A stretch of DNA of 64,000 nucleotides from Labilithrix luteola (lineage in GTDB: Bacteria > Myxococcota_A > Polyangia > Polyangiales > Polyangiaceae): contig NZ_CP012333.1 of NCBI RefSeq assembly GCF_001263205.1, positions 10,397,501 through 10,461,500 of the forward strand. The letters are read 5' to 3'. Of the stretch, positions 16,561-24,496 are shown piece after piece (the stretch's first letter is position 1; every line of letters begins with the position of its first letter). The notes below the pieces were generated by a model, which searched no databases, was not told where the DNA came from, and saw nothing but the letters and a program-made list of their open reading frames with translations. Both the position numbers and the translations under genes were made by a program.

Positions 16561-16577
16561 GCGCGAGGAGAATTCGA

Positions 16578-17177
16578 ATGAGCGATCAGGACATCCACAC
16601 GCGCCCGACCGCGGAGATCGATACCCGCTCTGTGGCGATCCTCACTGATCTGATCCAGTCGAACCATCGAGAGACAAAAGAGGCGATTCGCGTAATTCGC
16701 GAGGAGTCCGCGCGTCGCGGTGCGGAGACAAAGGAGGCGCTCGAGACGCTCGCGAGAGCCGACCACCGCCTTTTCGAAGCTCACTCGCAGCTCGAAACGA
16801 AGGTCGACGGAAAGCTCGAGGCGCTCGCGGATCGCGTCAAAAAGCTCGAGGACGACCGGACGTCAATGCAGACGACGGTGCGCGAAGGGTTCGCCGAGAA
16901 TCGGCGGTCTGTCGACGAGCTCAAAGAGACGTTTAAGTCGACGGAAAAGGCCATGGTTGTTCACGTCGAGCAAATGCAATCTACGCTCACGTCGGCGGCC
17001 GAGGCGGAGGCCATCGCGCGCCTCGAGTGGTCCAATAAGATGGCCGAGGTAGCTCGAAACGTCGACGCGAAGCAAATCGCGAAAGTCGTCCTCTACTCGA
17101 TGGGCGCGGGCGCGTTCGTCGTCGGCACCATCGTCGCAATCGTGAAGTCGGTAATCCTTCCACTCATGGGGCATTGA
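16578..17177 (+). CDS. Coiled-coil membrane protein of the phage lysis region
   Basis: AGGAG at 16566-16570 with a 7-base spacer decides the ATG at 16578. The 199-residue product is mostly one long coiled coil (about 15-165, rich in Glu/Arg/Lys with hydrophobic heptads) followed by a single transmembrane segment near 168-195 (VVLYSMGAGAFVVGTIVAIV). It could be a tail-anchored structural spacer or part of the lysis apparatus; small membrane proteins occupy this position in many phages. It has only one transmembrane helix, so a classic holin is not proven. Confidence 0.55.
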   Translation: MSDQDIHTRPTAEIDTRSVAILTDLIQSNHRETKEAIRVIREESARRGAETKEALETLARADHRLFEAHSQLETKVDGKLEALADRVKKLEDDRTSMQTTVREGFAENRRSVDELKETFKSTEKAMVVHVEQMQSTLTSAAEAEAIARLEWSNKMAEVARNVDAKQIAKVVLYSMGAGAFVVGTIVAIVKSVILPLMGH

Positions 17178-17178
17178 T

Positions 17179-17952
17179 ATGTCAGGCATTCGTCAATTCA
17201 TTCTCGATCACGGGCTCACCGTTGTTCTCGTGTCGGTCCTCGGGGCGCTATTCACCGCGCTCTTTCACCCGCGCTCGAGGGAGGAGTTTTCTCGATATCC
17301 GGTCAGGATCGGGGCGCTATTCAAGCTGCTCGCGGCGTTCACGGTCGACTCGCCGAAGGCGGCGAACGCTCTGATGGGTGTGGTGTTTGCGTCGGCGCCG
17401 GCTGAGCGCGCCAAGGCGATGTCGGCGCTCGTCGCCGCCGTCACGTGGGACCTCCCCAAGGGACTCGAGGCAATCGGCCAGCTCATAACCGGTAGGGAGG
17501 TACCCCCGGGCGCCGAGCCGGTGAGCTCGCCGCCGGTCCTGGCGTTGGCGTTCGCCCTCCTCCTCCCCACGCTATCGGCGTGCGCGGCGTTACGCTCGAG
17601 TGCGGAGACGCCGCGCGAGACCGCGCGCGCCGTCGTCGTCACGCTAGCGAAAGCGGTGCAGGTCGCGGACGTCACGTGCGCGACGATCGCCGAAACGAAG
17701 AAAGATGCCGGGCTCGCGTCGAAGTGCGCCGACGCCTACGACGTCGCCCGCCCCGCGCTGCTCGGCGCTGAGTCGGCGGTCGATGCCTGGGAGAGCGGCG
17801 GGGCCGGTAACGTCCCGTGTGCGGTCGCGCGGAGCGTCTCGGCGCTCGTCTCGATCTCGCATGCTGTCACGGCCGCCGGCGGCACGGTTCCACCCGTCGT
17901 CGACGACGCCCTCAGGCTCGCCCCCGCGCTAACGGTGGCCTGCCATGGGTGA
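17179..17952 (+). CDS. Membrane protein with internal lipobox-like segment, lysis region
   Basis: The ATG at 17179 gives 257 residues. An N-terminal membrane segment (11-30) is followed by a helical domain to about 112 and then, at 117-135, a second hydrophobic stretch ending in L-S-A-C (132-135), a lipobox. An in-frame GTG at 17521 (residue 115) lies just before this stretch, so a lipoprotein could start there, but the AGGGAGG at 17494-17500 is about 20 bases away, too far for an ordinary ribosome-binding site. The C-terminal part has Cys pairs and helical sequence. The gene may be one two-span membrane protein or a fused/nested pair. Confidence 0.55.
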   Translation: MSGIRQFILDHGLTVVLVSVLGALFTALFHPRSREEFSRYPVRIGALFKLLAAFTVDSPKAANALMGVVFASAPAERAKAMSALVAAVTWDLPKGLEAIGQLITGREVPPGAEPVSSPPVLALAFALLLPTLSACAALRSSAETPRETARAVVVTLAKAVQVADVTCATIAETKKDAGLASKCADAYDVARPALLGAESAVDAWESGGAGNVPCAVARSVSALVSISHAVTAAGGTVPPVVDDALRLAPALTVACHG

Positions 17953-18142
17953 GGCGCTCGACGACGCCGCCGTGGCGCTCATCGGCGCGCTGGCGGCTGC
18001 GATGCCGTCGATCGGCCGATGGCTCGCCGACTTGATCGACAGCCACCCGTCGCCATCGGCAACGACGCTGCGAGTGCGTGACGTTCTGCCTGAGCGGAGC
18101 CGCTCGCGCGAGGTCTTCGACGCTCTCCGGGGCGGCGGATGA
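17945..18142 (+). CDS. Small phage protein, function unknown
   Basis: This 65-residue protein begins at the ATG at 17945, overlapping the previous stop by eight bases, and overlaps the next gene through ATGA. It has an Ala/Leu-rich helix (VALIGALAAAMPSIGRWLADLI) that could be amphipathic or membrane-associated and a basic C-terminus. No family was recognised; a place in the lysis cassette is inferred from neighbours. Confidence 0.45.
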   Translation: MGEALDDAAVALIGALAAAMPSIGRWLADLIDSHPSPSATTLRVRDVLPERSRSREVFDALRGGG

Positions 18143-18336
18143 AGCGCCCGCGCGTGCGAGTGAACGCGCCAATGATGGCAACCCACGGGCTCGAAGGCGA
18201 GCTCGTGGCGGCGTTCGAGGAGGCCGGCGAGCGCGCCTGTTACGTGCGGCTCGACGATGTTCCGGGCGACCCGATCCGGTTCGGGTCGCGTGTTCTCGTT
18301 CCGATCGATGAAAACGGAGATCGTAATGGTTCGTGA
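18139..18336 (+). CDS. Small basic phage protein, function unknown
   Basis: The ATG at 18139 overlaps the stop of the upstream gene (ATGA). The 65-residue product carries an alternating beta pattern (ACYVRLDDVPGDPIRFGSRV) like a small SH3- or KOW-type barrel, without a conserved signature. The end overlaps the endolysin start by 11 bases. Codon use looks like the neighbouring genes. Confidence 0.45.
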   Translation: MKRPRVRVNAPMMATHGLEGELVAAFEEAGERACYVRLDDVPGDPIRFGSRVLVPIDENGDRNGS

Positions 18337-19126
18337 CTCGGTCCGCGCTGCATTCGTGCCGTTCACCGTTCCGCTTGAGGGGTCGGTCCGGTGGCTCTAC
18401 CTCGACACGAAGGGGCTAGTCACCATCGCGATCGGGAACCTCGTGGACCCAGTCGAGCTCGCCGTCACCTTGCCGCTCGTGCACGAGGACGGTTCCCCGG
18501 CATCGCGAGATGAGATCCGGGCGGCGTGGGCTCGCCTCAAGTCTCAGGCATGCGGCGACTACAGGGACCCGCGCGTATGCGTGTGGAAGGGGAGCGGCCG
18601 CGTCTGCCTCGCGCACGCTGGACACCTTGCAGCGGAACACCTGACGACGTTGCGCCTGACTCCGGACGGGGTTGGCGTCGTCGTGATGCGAAAATTCGAC
18701 GACATGGCGACTCGGCTGCGGGCGCGGTTCCCAAGCTTCCCCGACTGGCCGGCGGACGCGCAGCTCGCGATCCTGTCGCTCGCGTGGGCGTGCGGTCCGG
18801 CGTTCCACTTCCCTCGGCTCGAGGCGGCCCTTCGCGCTTGCGACTGGCGCACGGCCGCCATCGAGTGCCGAATCGCCGACGACGCTGGCACCGTCAAATT
18901 GCGCAACGCTGCCAACCGGACGATGCTCCGCAACGCTGCGGCCGTCGTCGAGTCCGTTCGCGACCCGTCGGCGCTCTACTACCCAGAGGACCTCACGCGG
19001 ACGCCCGAGAGCGAAGCGCCGACCGAGCCCGACCTACCGAACCCACCGAGCGAGCCGAAGATCGTCGTCGACTTCGAACGCGTGCACCCGAAGGTGCCGC
19101 TCGGTCGGCCCGCGCTCGACGGCTAG
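18326..19126 (+). CDS. Phage endolysin, GH24-type lysozyme
   Basis: The start is the ATG at 18326, preceded by GGAG at 18316-18319 with a 6-base spacer. The 266-residue protein carries the T4-lysozyme triad pattern near the N-terminus: Glu18, Asp27 and Thr33, with spacing E-8x-D-5x-T identical to T4 lysozyme (Glu11, Asp20, Thr26), in the context PLEGSVRWLYLDTKGLVT. Residues about 35-200 are the helical lysozyme body, and the C-terminus (about 220-266) is a proline-rich tail. It would cleave peptidoglycan glycan chains at lysis. No signal peptide is seen, so release would rely on membrane proteins of the cassette. Confidence 0.8.
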   Translation: MVRDSVRAAFVPFTVPLEGSVRWLYLDTKGLVTIAIGNLVDPVELAVTLPLVHEDGSPASRDEIRAAWARLKSQACGDYRDPRVCVWKGSGRVCLAHAGHLAAEHLTTLRLTPDGVGVVVMRKFDDMATRLRARFPSFPDWPADAQLAILSLAWACGPAFHFPRLEAALRACDWRTAAIECRIADDAGTVKLRNAANRTMLRNAAAVVESVRDPSALYYPEDLTRTPESEAPTEPDLPNPPSEPKIVVDFERVHPKVPLGRPALDG

Positions 19127-19164
19127 GCGTTTCGCGCCGACTCGTGAAGCGGTAGCGTAGGACC

Positions 19165-19926
19165 ATGCGAAAACTGTGGATGGTCCCCGCTCTCGTGATC
19201 TTGGCCGCGTGCGGCGAGCCTGAGCCCGTCGTGCCGAGCAAGGCCGAGATCGCCGCGCAGCGTCGAGCGGACGTCGCCAGACAGCGCGAAGCGGAGGCCG
19301 CTGCGATGCGTGGCGGCGTGACCGAAGCGCAGAGCCGCGCAGCCGAAGAGAGCGCTCGTCAGACCGCCGCGAACGATCAGGTGGCGGTCGAGAAGATGCA
19401 GAGCGATCTCGAGCAGCGTCGTCGCGAGGCAAACGAGAAGGTGGCGAAGGAGCTCGCGCGGACGACGGAGGACCTGCGCCAAGCGTGCACGAATACGCGC
19501 CCAAAGCGAGCCGAGTCGTTGAAGGTTGCGGCGAAACAGCGACTCGACTTCGCGCGCCGGGCAGCAACTCACGCACGCGAGATCCGATCGTCGTGCAAGC
19601 TCATGGTGCAGCCAACGGGGCGCGTGGACGTCAGGCGAACCGGGTCGGGCTTTCAGATCTTGCCGGAGCAACGCGACAGCGTTTCTTGCCCTGGCGGCGT
19701 GCCGCGTGGTTTCACGCTGGAAGAGGTTTGGGTCGTCCTCGCGCGCGAACAGCCAGGCGGCTCGGGCCCGCTTGCGGGGAGCGACGAGGCGATCTTGACC
19801 GACGACGATCGATCTGATGGTGATCGAGCGTGTCGTGACTTCGACGCGGAGGCTGGGCTCGACAGCGGCGTCCGGTACAACGACGCGGCCGGCATTCAGC
19901 GCTTCCTTGGGTGGTCGAAGAACTAG
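19165..19926 (+). CDS. Coiled-coil lipoprotein, possible spanin-like component
   Basis: The 253-residue protein opens with a signal peptide and the lipobox LAAC (Cys16), so it should be lipid-anchored. Residues about 25-130 are a long charged coiled coil rich in Glu/Arg/Gln; the C-terminal half is globular with two Cys residues. It follows the endolysin gene, where spanins or lysis accessory proteins often lie. A single protein with both a lipobox and a periplasmic coiled coil would fit an outer-membrane spanin, but no inner-membrane partner was identified. Confidence 0.6.
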   Translation: MRKLWMVPALVILAACGEPEPVVPSKAEIAAQRRADVARQREAEAAAMRGGVTEAQSRAAEESARQTAANDQVAVEKMQSDLEQRRREANEKVAKELARTTEDLRQACTNTRPKRAESLKVAAKQRLDFARRAATHAREIRSSCKLMVQPTGRVDVRRTGSGFQILPEQRDSVSCPGGVPRGFTLEEVWVVLAREQPGGSGPLAGSDEAILTDDDRSDGDRACRDFDAEAGLDSGVRYNDAAGIQRFLGWSKN

Positions 19927-20150
19927 GCGTCTTCGACGAAACCTTCGCTCAAATCGGCCGATGGGCGAGCATGGCAAGCAAGGCGCGTTGCGGAGAGGTG
20001 GACGATCGCATCGTCGAGATCCTTGACGAGCTCAAGCGCAAGCTCCCGAAGGGGCGACGGCGAGAACTCGAGGCGGAGCTCGACGACGTCGTCCAGTGGA
20101 TGAGGACGGACCGACCGAGCGAGGCGAGACTCCGGCCGTGGAGACCCTAG
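19911..20150 (+). CDS. Small charged phage protein, last plus-strand gene
   Basis: The GTG at 19911 gives 79 residues and overlaps the lipoprotein stop; an ATG at 19971 would give 59 residues (MASKARCGEVDDRIVEILDE). The product is helical and highly charged, with LDELKRKLPKGRRRELEAELDD suggesting a coiled coil. Its TAG (20148-20150) and the TAG of the convergent minus-strand gene share the palindrome CTAG at 20147-20150. No function was recognised. Confidence 0.5.
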   Translation: MVEELGVFDETFAQIGRWASMASKARCGEVDDRIVEILDELKRKLPKGRRRELEAELDDVVQWMRTDRPSEARLRPWRP

Positions 20151-20482
20151 CGCCGGTCGCGCGACCGCTTCGACTCCCAGCGCTCTGACGGCGTCGATTC
20201 GACCCTCCGCGGCCCCGTCGGCTCCTCGGGCTCGAAGTAGCCGGCGGCGCGCGCCTCGTCGTAGGTGCCGGGCGACTCGACCCGAACGCGCGCCCAGAGC
20301 TTGCGCAACTCGACGATGTCGTACCACTCGCGTTGGTTGATCACGCGATCCTCGAGTAACGACTCGTGCAGCACGACCGTCGTCTCGACGCGGTAGCGGC
20401 GCGCGTCGTCCCTCACGACGTAGCGATGGTGGATGTCCCCGCGCTCGTCACGAGCGAAGATGAAGCACGCGTAGCGGACCAC
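20147..20482 (-). CDS. Phage-end protein, function unknown
   Basis: Reading leftward, the gene likely starts at the GTG at 20482, four bases after the upstream stop, giving 111 residues; ATGs at 20533 and 20548 would add an arginine-rich leader overlapping the upstream gene. The protein has an initial beta segment (VVRYACFIFARDERGDIHHR), then VVLHESLLEDRVINQREWYD and a very basic C-terminus. It forms a two-gene minus-strand unit with the zinc-ribbon-like gene, opposite to the virion genes. Such morons often encode accessory functions, but none is recognisable. Confidence 0.5.
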   Translation of the reverse strand: MVRYACFIFARDERGDIHHRYVVRDDARRYRVETTVVLHESLLEDRVINQREWYDIVELRKLWARVRVESPGTYDEARAAGYFEPEEPTGPRRVESTPSERWESKRSRDRR

Positions 20483-20486
20483 TGCC

Positions 20487-20696
20487 CTAGCCCGTGACCG
20501 TCGGTCGTATGCCCGCCTTGCGAAGCGCGCCATCCCAAGCGCACCCATCGTGGTGTTTTGGCATGTACTGACCGCATGCGATGCAGCATCGCGCGCCGTT
20601 GAAGTCTCGATCCGTCCACTCGTACTCGAGCAGCACGCGCGCCATCTCCGGCGCAGCGGCGGCAAGCTTCTCCTCGTCCCAACCTTCCGGGGTCAT
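20487..20696 (-). CDS. Small zinc-ribbon-like phage protein
   Basis: The start chosen is the ATG at 20696, with GGAGG 7 bases upstream on the minus strand; the ATG at 20702 would leave only one base. The 69-residue product has a helical N-terminus (TPEGWDEEKLAAAAPEMARV) and then CCIACGQYMPKHHDGCAWDG: a Cys-x-x-Cys pair followed by a His/Cys pair, the pattern of small phage zinc ribbons. It may bind nucleic acid or protein. The ordinary codon use and clean ribosome-binding site support a real gene. Confidence 0.65.
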   Translation of the reverse strand: MTPEGWDEEKLAAAAPEMARVLLEYEWTDRDFNGARCCIACGQYMPKHHDGCAWDGALRKAGIRPTVTG

Positions 20697-20862
20697 AGCC
20701 ATGCCTCCGATGATGTACTCTATCCTGCGCACCAGCGCCCTCCCCTCCCCTCCCCGCCAGAGTGGGTGAACGACTGGGTGAAGCCCCGGTTCAGCGGTGG
20801 CGCCACGGGGCGAGCCCCCGGTTTTCCAGCTACACGCGGCATGCCGAAACCTTCTCGGCACA

Positions 20863-20917
20863 TTTAAAATCTCTGGTCCGGAAGGACGTCTCGGTTCGAG
20901 TCCGAGAGGGGCTACCA
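20863..20917 (+). other. tRNA-Leu(UAA) 3' fragment, probable prophage attachment site
   Basis: The sequence reads as the 3' half of a class II tRNA: anticodon loop TTTAAAA (20863-20869), the 3' side of the anticodon stem TCTCT, a long variable arm with GTCC-GGAA-GGAC, T stem CTCGG/CCGAG around TTCGAGT, acceptor strand AGGGGCT, discriminator A and CCA (20915-20917). The loop and long arm match tRNA-Leu(UAA). Bases 5' of the loop do not form the other stem strand, so no complete tRNA is present. This is what an integrase that cuts in the anticodon loop leaves at one prophage end. Confidence 0.75.
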
Positions 20918-22108
20918 GGTCGAGCTCGGCCGCTCGTTCTCGGGTAGGTGTGCAGCAGACTGGGTGGGTAGGACGAACGAGAACGTCGACCCCTCGCCGA
21001 GTCGGCTTCGCACGGTGAGCGTACCGCCGTGGGCCTCGACGATGGCCTTGGCGATCCACAAGCCGAGTCCGATGCCGGCCGCGCGGTCGCGCGTCCAGTA
21101 GCGCGCGAAGATGGCCCCGAGCTCTTCGTCCGAGATGCCCCTACCGGTGTCGGTCACGGCGAAGCGCACGCCGGCGAGTGCGTCTTCGACCGAGAGCACC
21201 ACCTGGCCGCCGGCAGGCGTGAACTTGATTGCGTTGCCGAGGAGGTTCGACAGAACCTGCAAGACGCGCGGTGCATCGCAATCGATCGTGCGCGTCACGT
21301 CGATGCGCATCGAGAGGCGAACGCCTTTGCGCTGCGCGAGCACGTTGACGGCATCGATCGCCTCCGCCGACAGCTCGCGCGCGTCGTAGGAATCCCGCTC
21401 GATGGGCATCGCGCCTCCGGCGAGGCGCATGGCGTCCATTGCGTCTTGCACGAGATCGCGCGCGCGCGTCGTCGAGCGCTGGATCACCTGCACCGCACGC
21501 TCGGCGCGTTCGACGTCGGGCTCGTCGTCCTGGAGACGCCTCTCCAGCTCGCTCGAGCTCAGCTGGATCACGTTGAGTGGGGTACGCAGGTCGTGGGCGA
21601 TCATCGACCACGTGGCCTCCGTGGCGCGTCGCGCGAGCTCCGCTTCACGCGCGGCCGCGCGCTCGCGCCGAAGAGCCGCGCGGAGCCGCCCCATCGCCGC
21701 GCTGATTCCTGCGGCGACGGACGCGAAGAGCCCGAGATCGAGCAAGTCGGAGGCATCGCTCACCGCGAAGAACCCCTCCGGGGGCAAGAAGCCGTGCGCG
21801 ATCCACACGCACGAAACGAACGTCGCGGCGAGCCCCGGCCCCGTTCCGCCGAACCAGGCGGCGAGGAAGATCGCCGGGTAGAAGAAGAGCTGAGGGGACG
21901 GCGGGATGTACGGCCAGATCGCGCGCTGGATGACGTACGCGACCGTCGTGATCACCACCGCGACGCCATAGCGAACGACGCGTCGCTCGCGGATCTGATC
22001 GACCGTCAGGTCGCGAAGGTCGAAGGCGCGCGCCGCAGGAAGATCCGACGGCTCTCGAGCCGCACGATCATCGTGAGATGGACCTTTCGAGACGACGCTC
22101 GCCATCAT
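20912..22108 (-). CDS. Membrane sensor histidine kinase, DUF4118-like input
   Basis: The 398-residue protein has a membrane N-terminus (about 45-140) like the DUF4118/KdpD transmembrane domain, a dimerisation/phosphoacceptor helix with His172 in AHDLRTPLN, and an ATPase domain with NLLGNAIKFTP (N box), DTGRGIS (G1) and GIGLGLWIAKAIVEAHGG (G2). It would autophosphorylate and pass phosphate to a response regulator, which is not in this window. GGAGG precedes two ATGs (22108 and 22105). The final codons TGG-TAG read across the CCA end of the tRNA fragment, so the gene overlaps the tRNA by six bases on the opposite strand. Confidence 0.85.
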   Translation of the reverse strand: MMASVVSKGPSHDDRAAREPSDLPAARAFDLRDLTVDQIRERRVVRYGVAVVITTVAYVIQRAIWPYIPPSPQLFFYPAIFLAAWFGGTGPGLAATFVSCVWIAHGFLPPEGFFAVSDASDLLDLGLFASVAAGISAAMGRLRAALRRERAAAREAELARRATEATWSMIAHDLRTPLNVIQLSSSELERRLQDDEPDVERAERAVQVIQRSTTRARDLVQDAMDAMRLAGGAMPIERDSYDARELSAEAIDAVNVLAQRKGVRLSMRIDVTRTIDCDAPRVLQVLSNLLGNAIKFTPAGGQVVLSVEDALAGVRFAVTDTGRGISDEELGAIFARYWTRDRAAGIGLGLWIAKAIVEAHGGTLTVRSRLGEGSTFSFVLPTQSAAHLPENERPSSTW

Positions 22109-22309
22109 GCCCCTCCGCCGGGTCGGGCCCCGAGCCCACGAGCCTCACGTCACCGTGAGCGCCCATGAGCTCGCCCCCTTCGTGCCCCAAAACGACCAGA
22201 ATGGCTTACCCTCTACGCAGGGTTCGCGCCACGCCGCCGAGCTGGACTTCGTCATCCCTGGACGCCGAGGCGTTCACCCCAAACGCGTGTGCACCGTCGC
22301 GAAGAGACC

Positions 22310-23854
22310 TCAGGCGAGCGCGCCGACGCTGCTTTCGACCGTGCGGACGAGCTCGTGTGAGGCCACCAAACCGCTGACGGACTCGATGTCTCCGTAGAGC
22401 GGGCGGTCGCCGACCATCGGAGCGACCTTCTCGCGCACTTTCTTCAGTGCCGCAGCCACGCCCTTGCTCGGCGTGAGCGGAGCGCGCTGATCCAGACCCG
22501 CCGCCGCCGTCATGATCTCGATCGCGAGGCACGCGCGAACGTTCTTGACGACGTCACGGAGTTTCTTGGCACTCACGCTTCCCATCGAGACGTGATCTTC
22601 CTTACCTGCTGACGAAGGAATCGAGTCGACGCTCGCCGGATGGCAAAGGACCTTGTTTTCGCTGACGAGCGAGGCGCTGGTCACCTGCGCGATCATGAAG
22701 CCCGAGTGAAGACCGCTGCCTGCTGCGAGGAACGGCGTGAGCCCTGTGGAAAGCGCCGGGTTGACGAGCTGTTCGACGCGCCGCTCGCTGATGTTCGCGA
22801 GCTCCGCGGCGGCCATCGCCGCCAGGTCGAGCGCGAGCGCGAGCGGTTGCCCGTGGAAGTTTCCCCCGCTGATGATCTCGGTCTCGCCGCGGTCGACGAA
22901 CACGCTCGGGTTGTCCGTGATGCTATTGACCTCGCGCTCGAGCACACTGCGCACCCAGCCGAGTGCGTCGCGCGAGGCGCCGTGGACTTGCGGCATGCAG
23001 CGCAGCGAATACGCGTCCTGGACCTTGCCGCAGTCACGATGGCTCTCGGCGATCGCGCTGTCGGCGAGCAGCACGCGCAGGTTGTTGGCGACGGTGGCCT
23101 GCCCCGGATGAGGTCGCGCGATGTGCAAGCGCTCGTCGAACGGACGGCTCGATCCTTTCAGCGCCTCGAGGCTCATGGCACCGGCGAGGTCGGCCGCGAC
23201 GCAGAGACGTTCGGCCTCGAGCAATGCGAGCGTTCCGAGCGACGCCATGTATTGCGTGCCGTTGATGAGCGCGAGGCCTTCCTTCGCCTCGAGCGTGACG
23301 GGGGTGACGCCCGCCTCCCGAAGCACGTCGGCGCTCGGACGAATCGGACCATCGCCGAGCTGCGCTTCGCCCTCGCCGATCATCGTGAGCGCGAGGTGCG
23401 CGAGCGGCGCGAGGTCGCCCGAAGCGCCGACCGAGCCCTGCGAGGGGATGCGCGGGTGGACCTTGGCGTTGAGCATCGCGACGAGCACGTCGACCAGCTC
23501 CGGACGCACGCCCGAGTGGCCGAGGGCGAGCACCTGGGCTCGCAGGAGCATCATGCCGCGCACTTCGGCGGGCGAGAGGTTCGGGCCCACGCCCGTCGTG
23601 TGCGAGCGAACGAGGTTCTGCTGCAGCGCACGAACGTCGGCCGCGCCGATGCGCGTCTCGCTGAGCGCGCCGAAGCCTGTGTTCACGCCGTAGACGCGGG
23701 GAGCGCCGTCGCCCGCGTTGGCGATGGCGTCGATGGCCGCGCGTGAGCGAACGACCTTCGCGCGAGCTTCTTCGGCGAAGGCGACAGGGCGACCTCGAAC
23801 GGCAACGTCTTCGAGATCCGAGAGCGAGATGGGCCGACCGATCTGAACGGGCAT
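22310..23854 (-). CDS. hutH: Histidine ammonia-lyase
   Basis: This enzyme converts histidine to urocanate and ammonia, the first step of histidine degradation. Counting from the ATG at 23854 the protein has 514 residues, typical for the family. The cofactor-forming triad Ala-Ser-Gly lies at 144-146 in GSVGASGDLAPLAH, and other family segments are present (VYGVNTGFG near 54-62 and GKEDHVSMGS in the C-terminal part). Upstream in-frame starts exist, but the family's N-terminus fits the ATG at 23854. It lies alone: no hutU, hutI or hutG neighbour is seen here. Confidence 0.9.
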   Translation of the reverse strand: MPVQIGRPISLSDLEDVAVRGRPVAFAEEARAKVVRSRAAIDAIANAGDGAPRVYGVNTGFGALSETRIGAADVRALQQNLVRSHTTGVGPNLSPAEVRGMMLLRAQVLALGHSGVRPELVDVLVAMLNAKVHPRIPSQGSVGASGDLAPLAHLALTMIGEGEAQLGDGPIRPSADVLREAGVTPVTLEAKEGLALINGTQYMASLGTLALLEAERLCVAADLAGAMSLEALKGSSRPFDERLHIARPHPGQATVANNLRVLLADSAIAESHRDCGKVQDAYSLRCMPQVHGASRDALGWVRSVLEREVNSITDNPSVFVDRGETEIISGGNFHGQPLALALDLAAMAAAELANISERRVEQLVNPALSTGLTPFLAAGSGLHSGFMIAQVTSASLVSENKVLCHPASVDSIPSSAGKEDHVSMGSVSAKKLRDVVKNVRACLAIEIMTAAAGLDQRAPLTPSKGVAAALKKVREKVAPMVGDRPLYGDIESVSGLVASHELVRTVESSVGALA

Positions 23855-24496
23855 GCCGCCATCTACCGCCCAGCGCGCGAGAGGCCAAGCAGACAAAGCG
23901 CTGGAGGCACTGCGTCAGCGGACAAAATAGGAAAGCCGACCGGTCCGACGGAGCGTGAGCTCGCTAGAGCTCTTCCCTGCACGCGGCGTGAACGCGTGCA
24001 AGGTCCGGCTGGAACGGTCGGCGAGGAGTGCTCGAAAGCTTCGCGCGACGCGCGTGGACGAGACGTTCAGTTTTTCAGAAGGCGAACCACGAAACGAAAC
24101 TCAGGCACACACGAACGACGGGTGGCGGGAGGCTCCTTCCCTTTCGGCTTCGATAGGCAACGATTGGCAAGGCACCGTAAAAGGGATCGCTTGGGCGGAT
24201 GAGTCATCGTGCGATTCTCGGAATCGGACGTGCTCGATCAGGCTTCAGCGTCCTTTCTTCGGGGCCCTGGCTCGCGCTGACACTGGCTCACATGTGTGCA
24301 CCAACTGCGCCAGCTGTGCTCACTTCCGCCTTCACGCGTAAGTCCGCGAAAGTTCGTCAACCGCGCCAGATCGCATCGACAATGGGGCCCGAAACGGGGG
24401 CTATCCGCGATCCAGAGGCTGGTTCGCGAGCGATCCATAACGCTCTCCAAACCTTGCGATGCGCGCCTGGCCGAGAGTGGGTAAACGTTCCTGACG
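23855..24496. other. Intergenic region with no recognised gene
   Basis: About 640 bases separate hutH from the divergent gene at 24497. Open frames in the stretch have no start, composition or motif I can support, and no tRNA, repeat array or insertion sequence was recognised. It must hold the hutH promoter and that of the rightward gene. Local GC is lower than in the flanking genes, as expected for a regulatory spacer. Confidence 0.6.

Larger units (their letters stand above)
1..20917. mobile_element. Prophage, right part (Mu-like head and contractile tail)
   Basis: All genes from the left edge to about 20,150 lie on the plus strand, overlap or nearly touch, and follow the head-tail-baseplate-fibre-lysis order of Mu-like myophages. 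Two small minus-strand genes follow, and the element stops at a tRNA-Leu 3' fragment at 20863-20917, beyond which the genes are ordinary chromosomal ones. Terminase, portal, integrase, replication and repressor genes are not in the window, so the left boundary is unseen. The structural genes look intact, but completeness cannot be judged. Ending in a tRNA fragment implies a site-specific integrase rather than Mu-type transposition, so this would be a mosaic phage. Confidence 0.9.

Noticed and set aside
17521..17952. Separate lipoprotein gene starting at GTG 17521
   Set aside because: The lipobox is convincing, but no ribosome-binding site lies at the right distance and the frame continues from upstream, so it is kept as a note and not a gene.
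20842..20917. Complete tRNA gene at the phage end
   Set aside because: The 5' acceptor and D arms are absent and the 5' side of the anticodon stem does not pair, so only a 3' fragment is present. TGCCGA/TCGGCA at 20842-20860 is a separate hairpin.
1..20917. Tailocin (phage-tail bacteriocin) instead of a prophage
   Set aside because: Capsid, protease and scaffold genes are present, so a head-bearing phage is the better reading.
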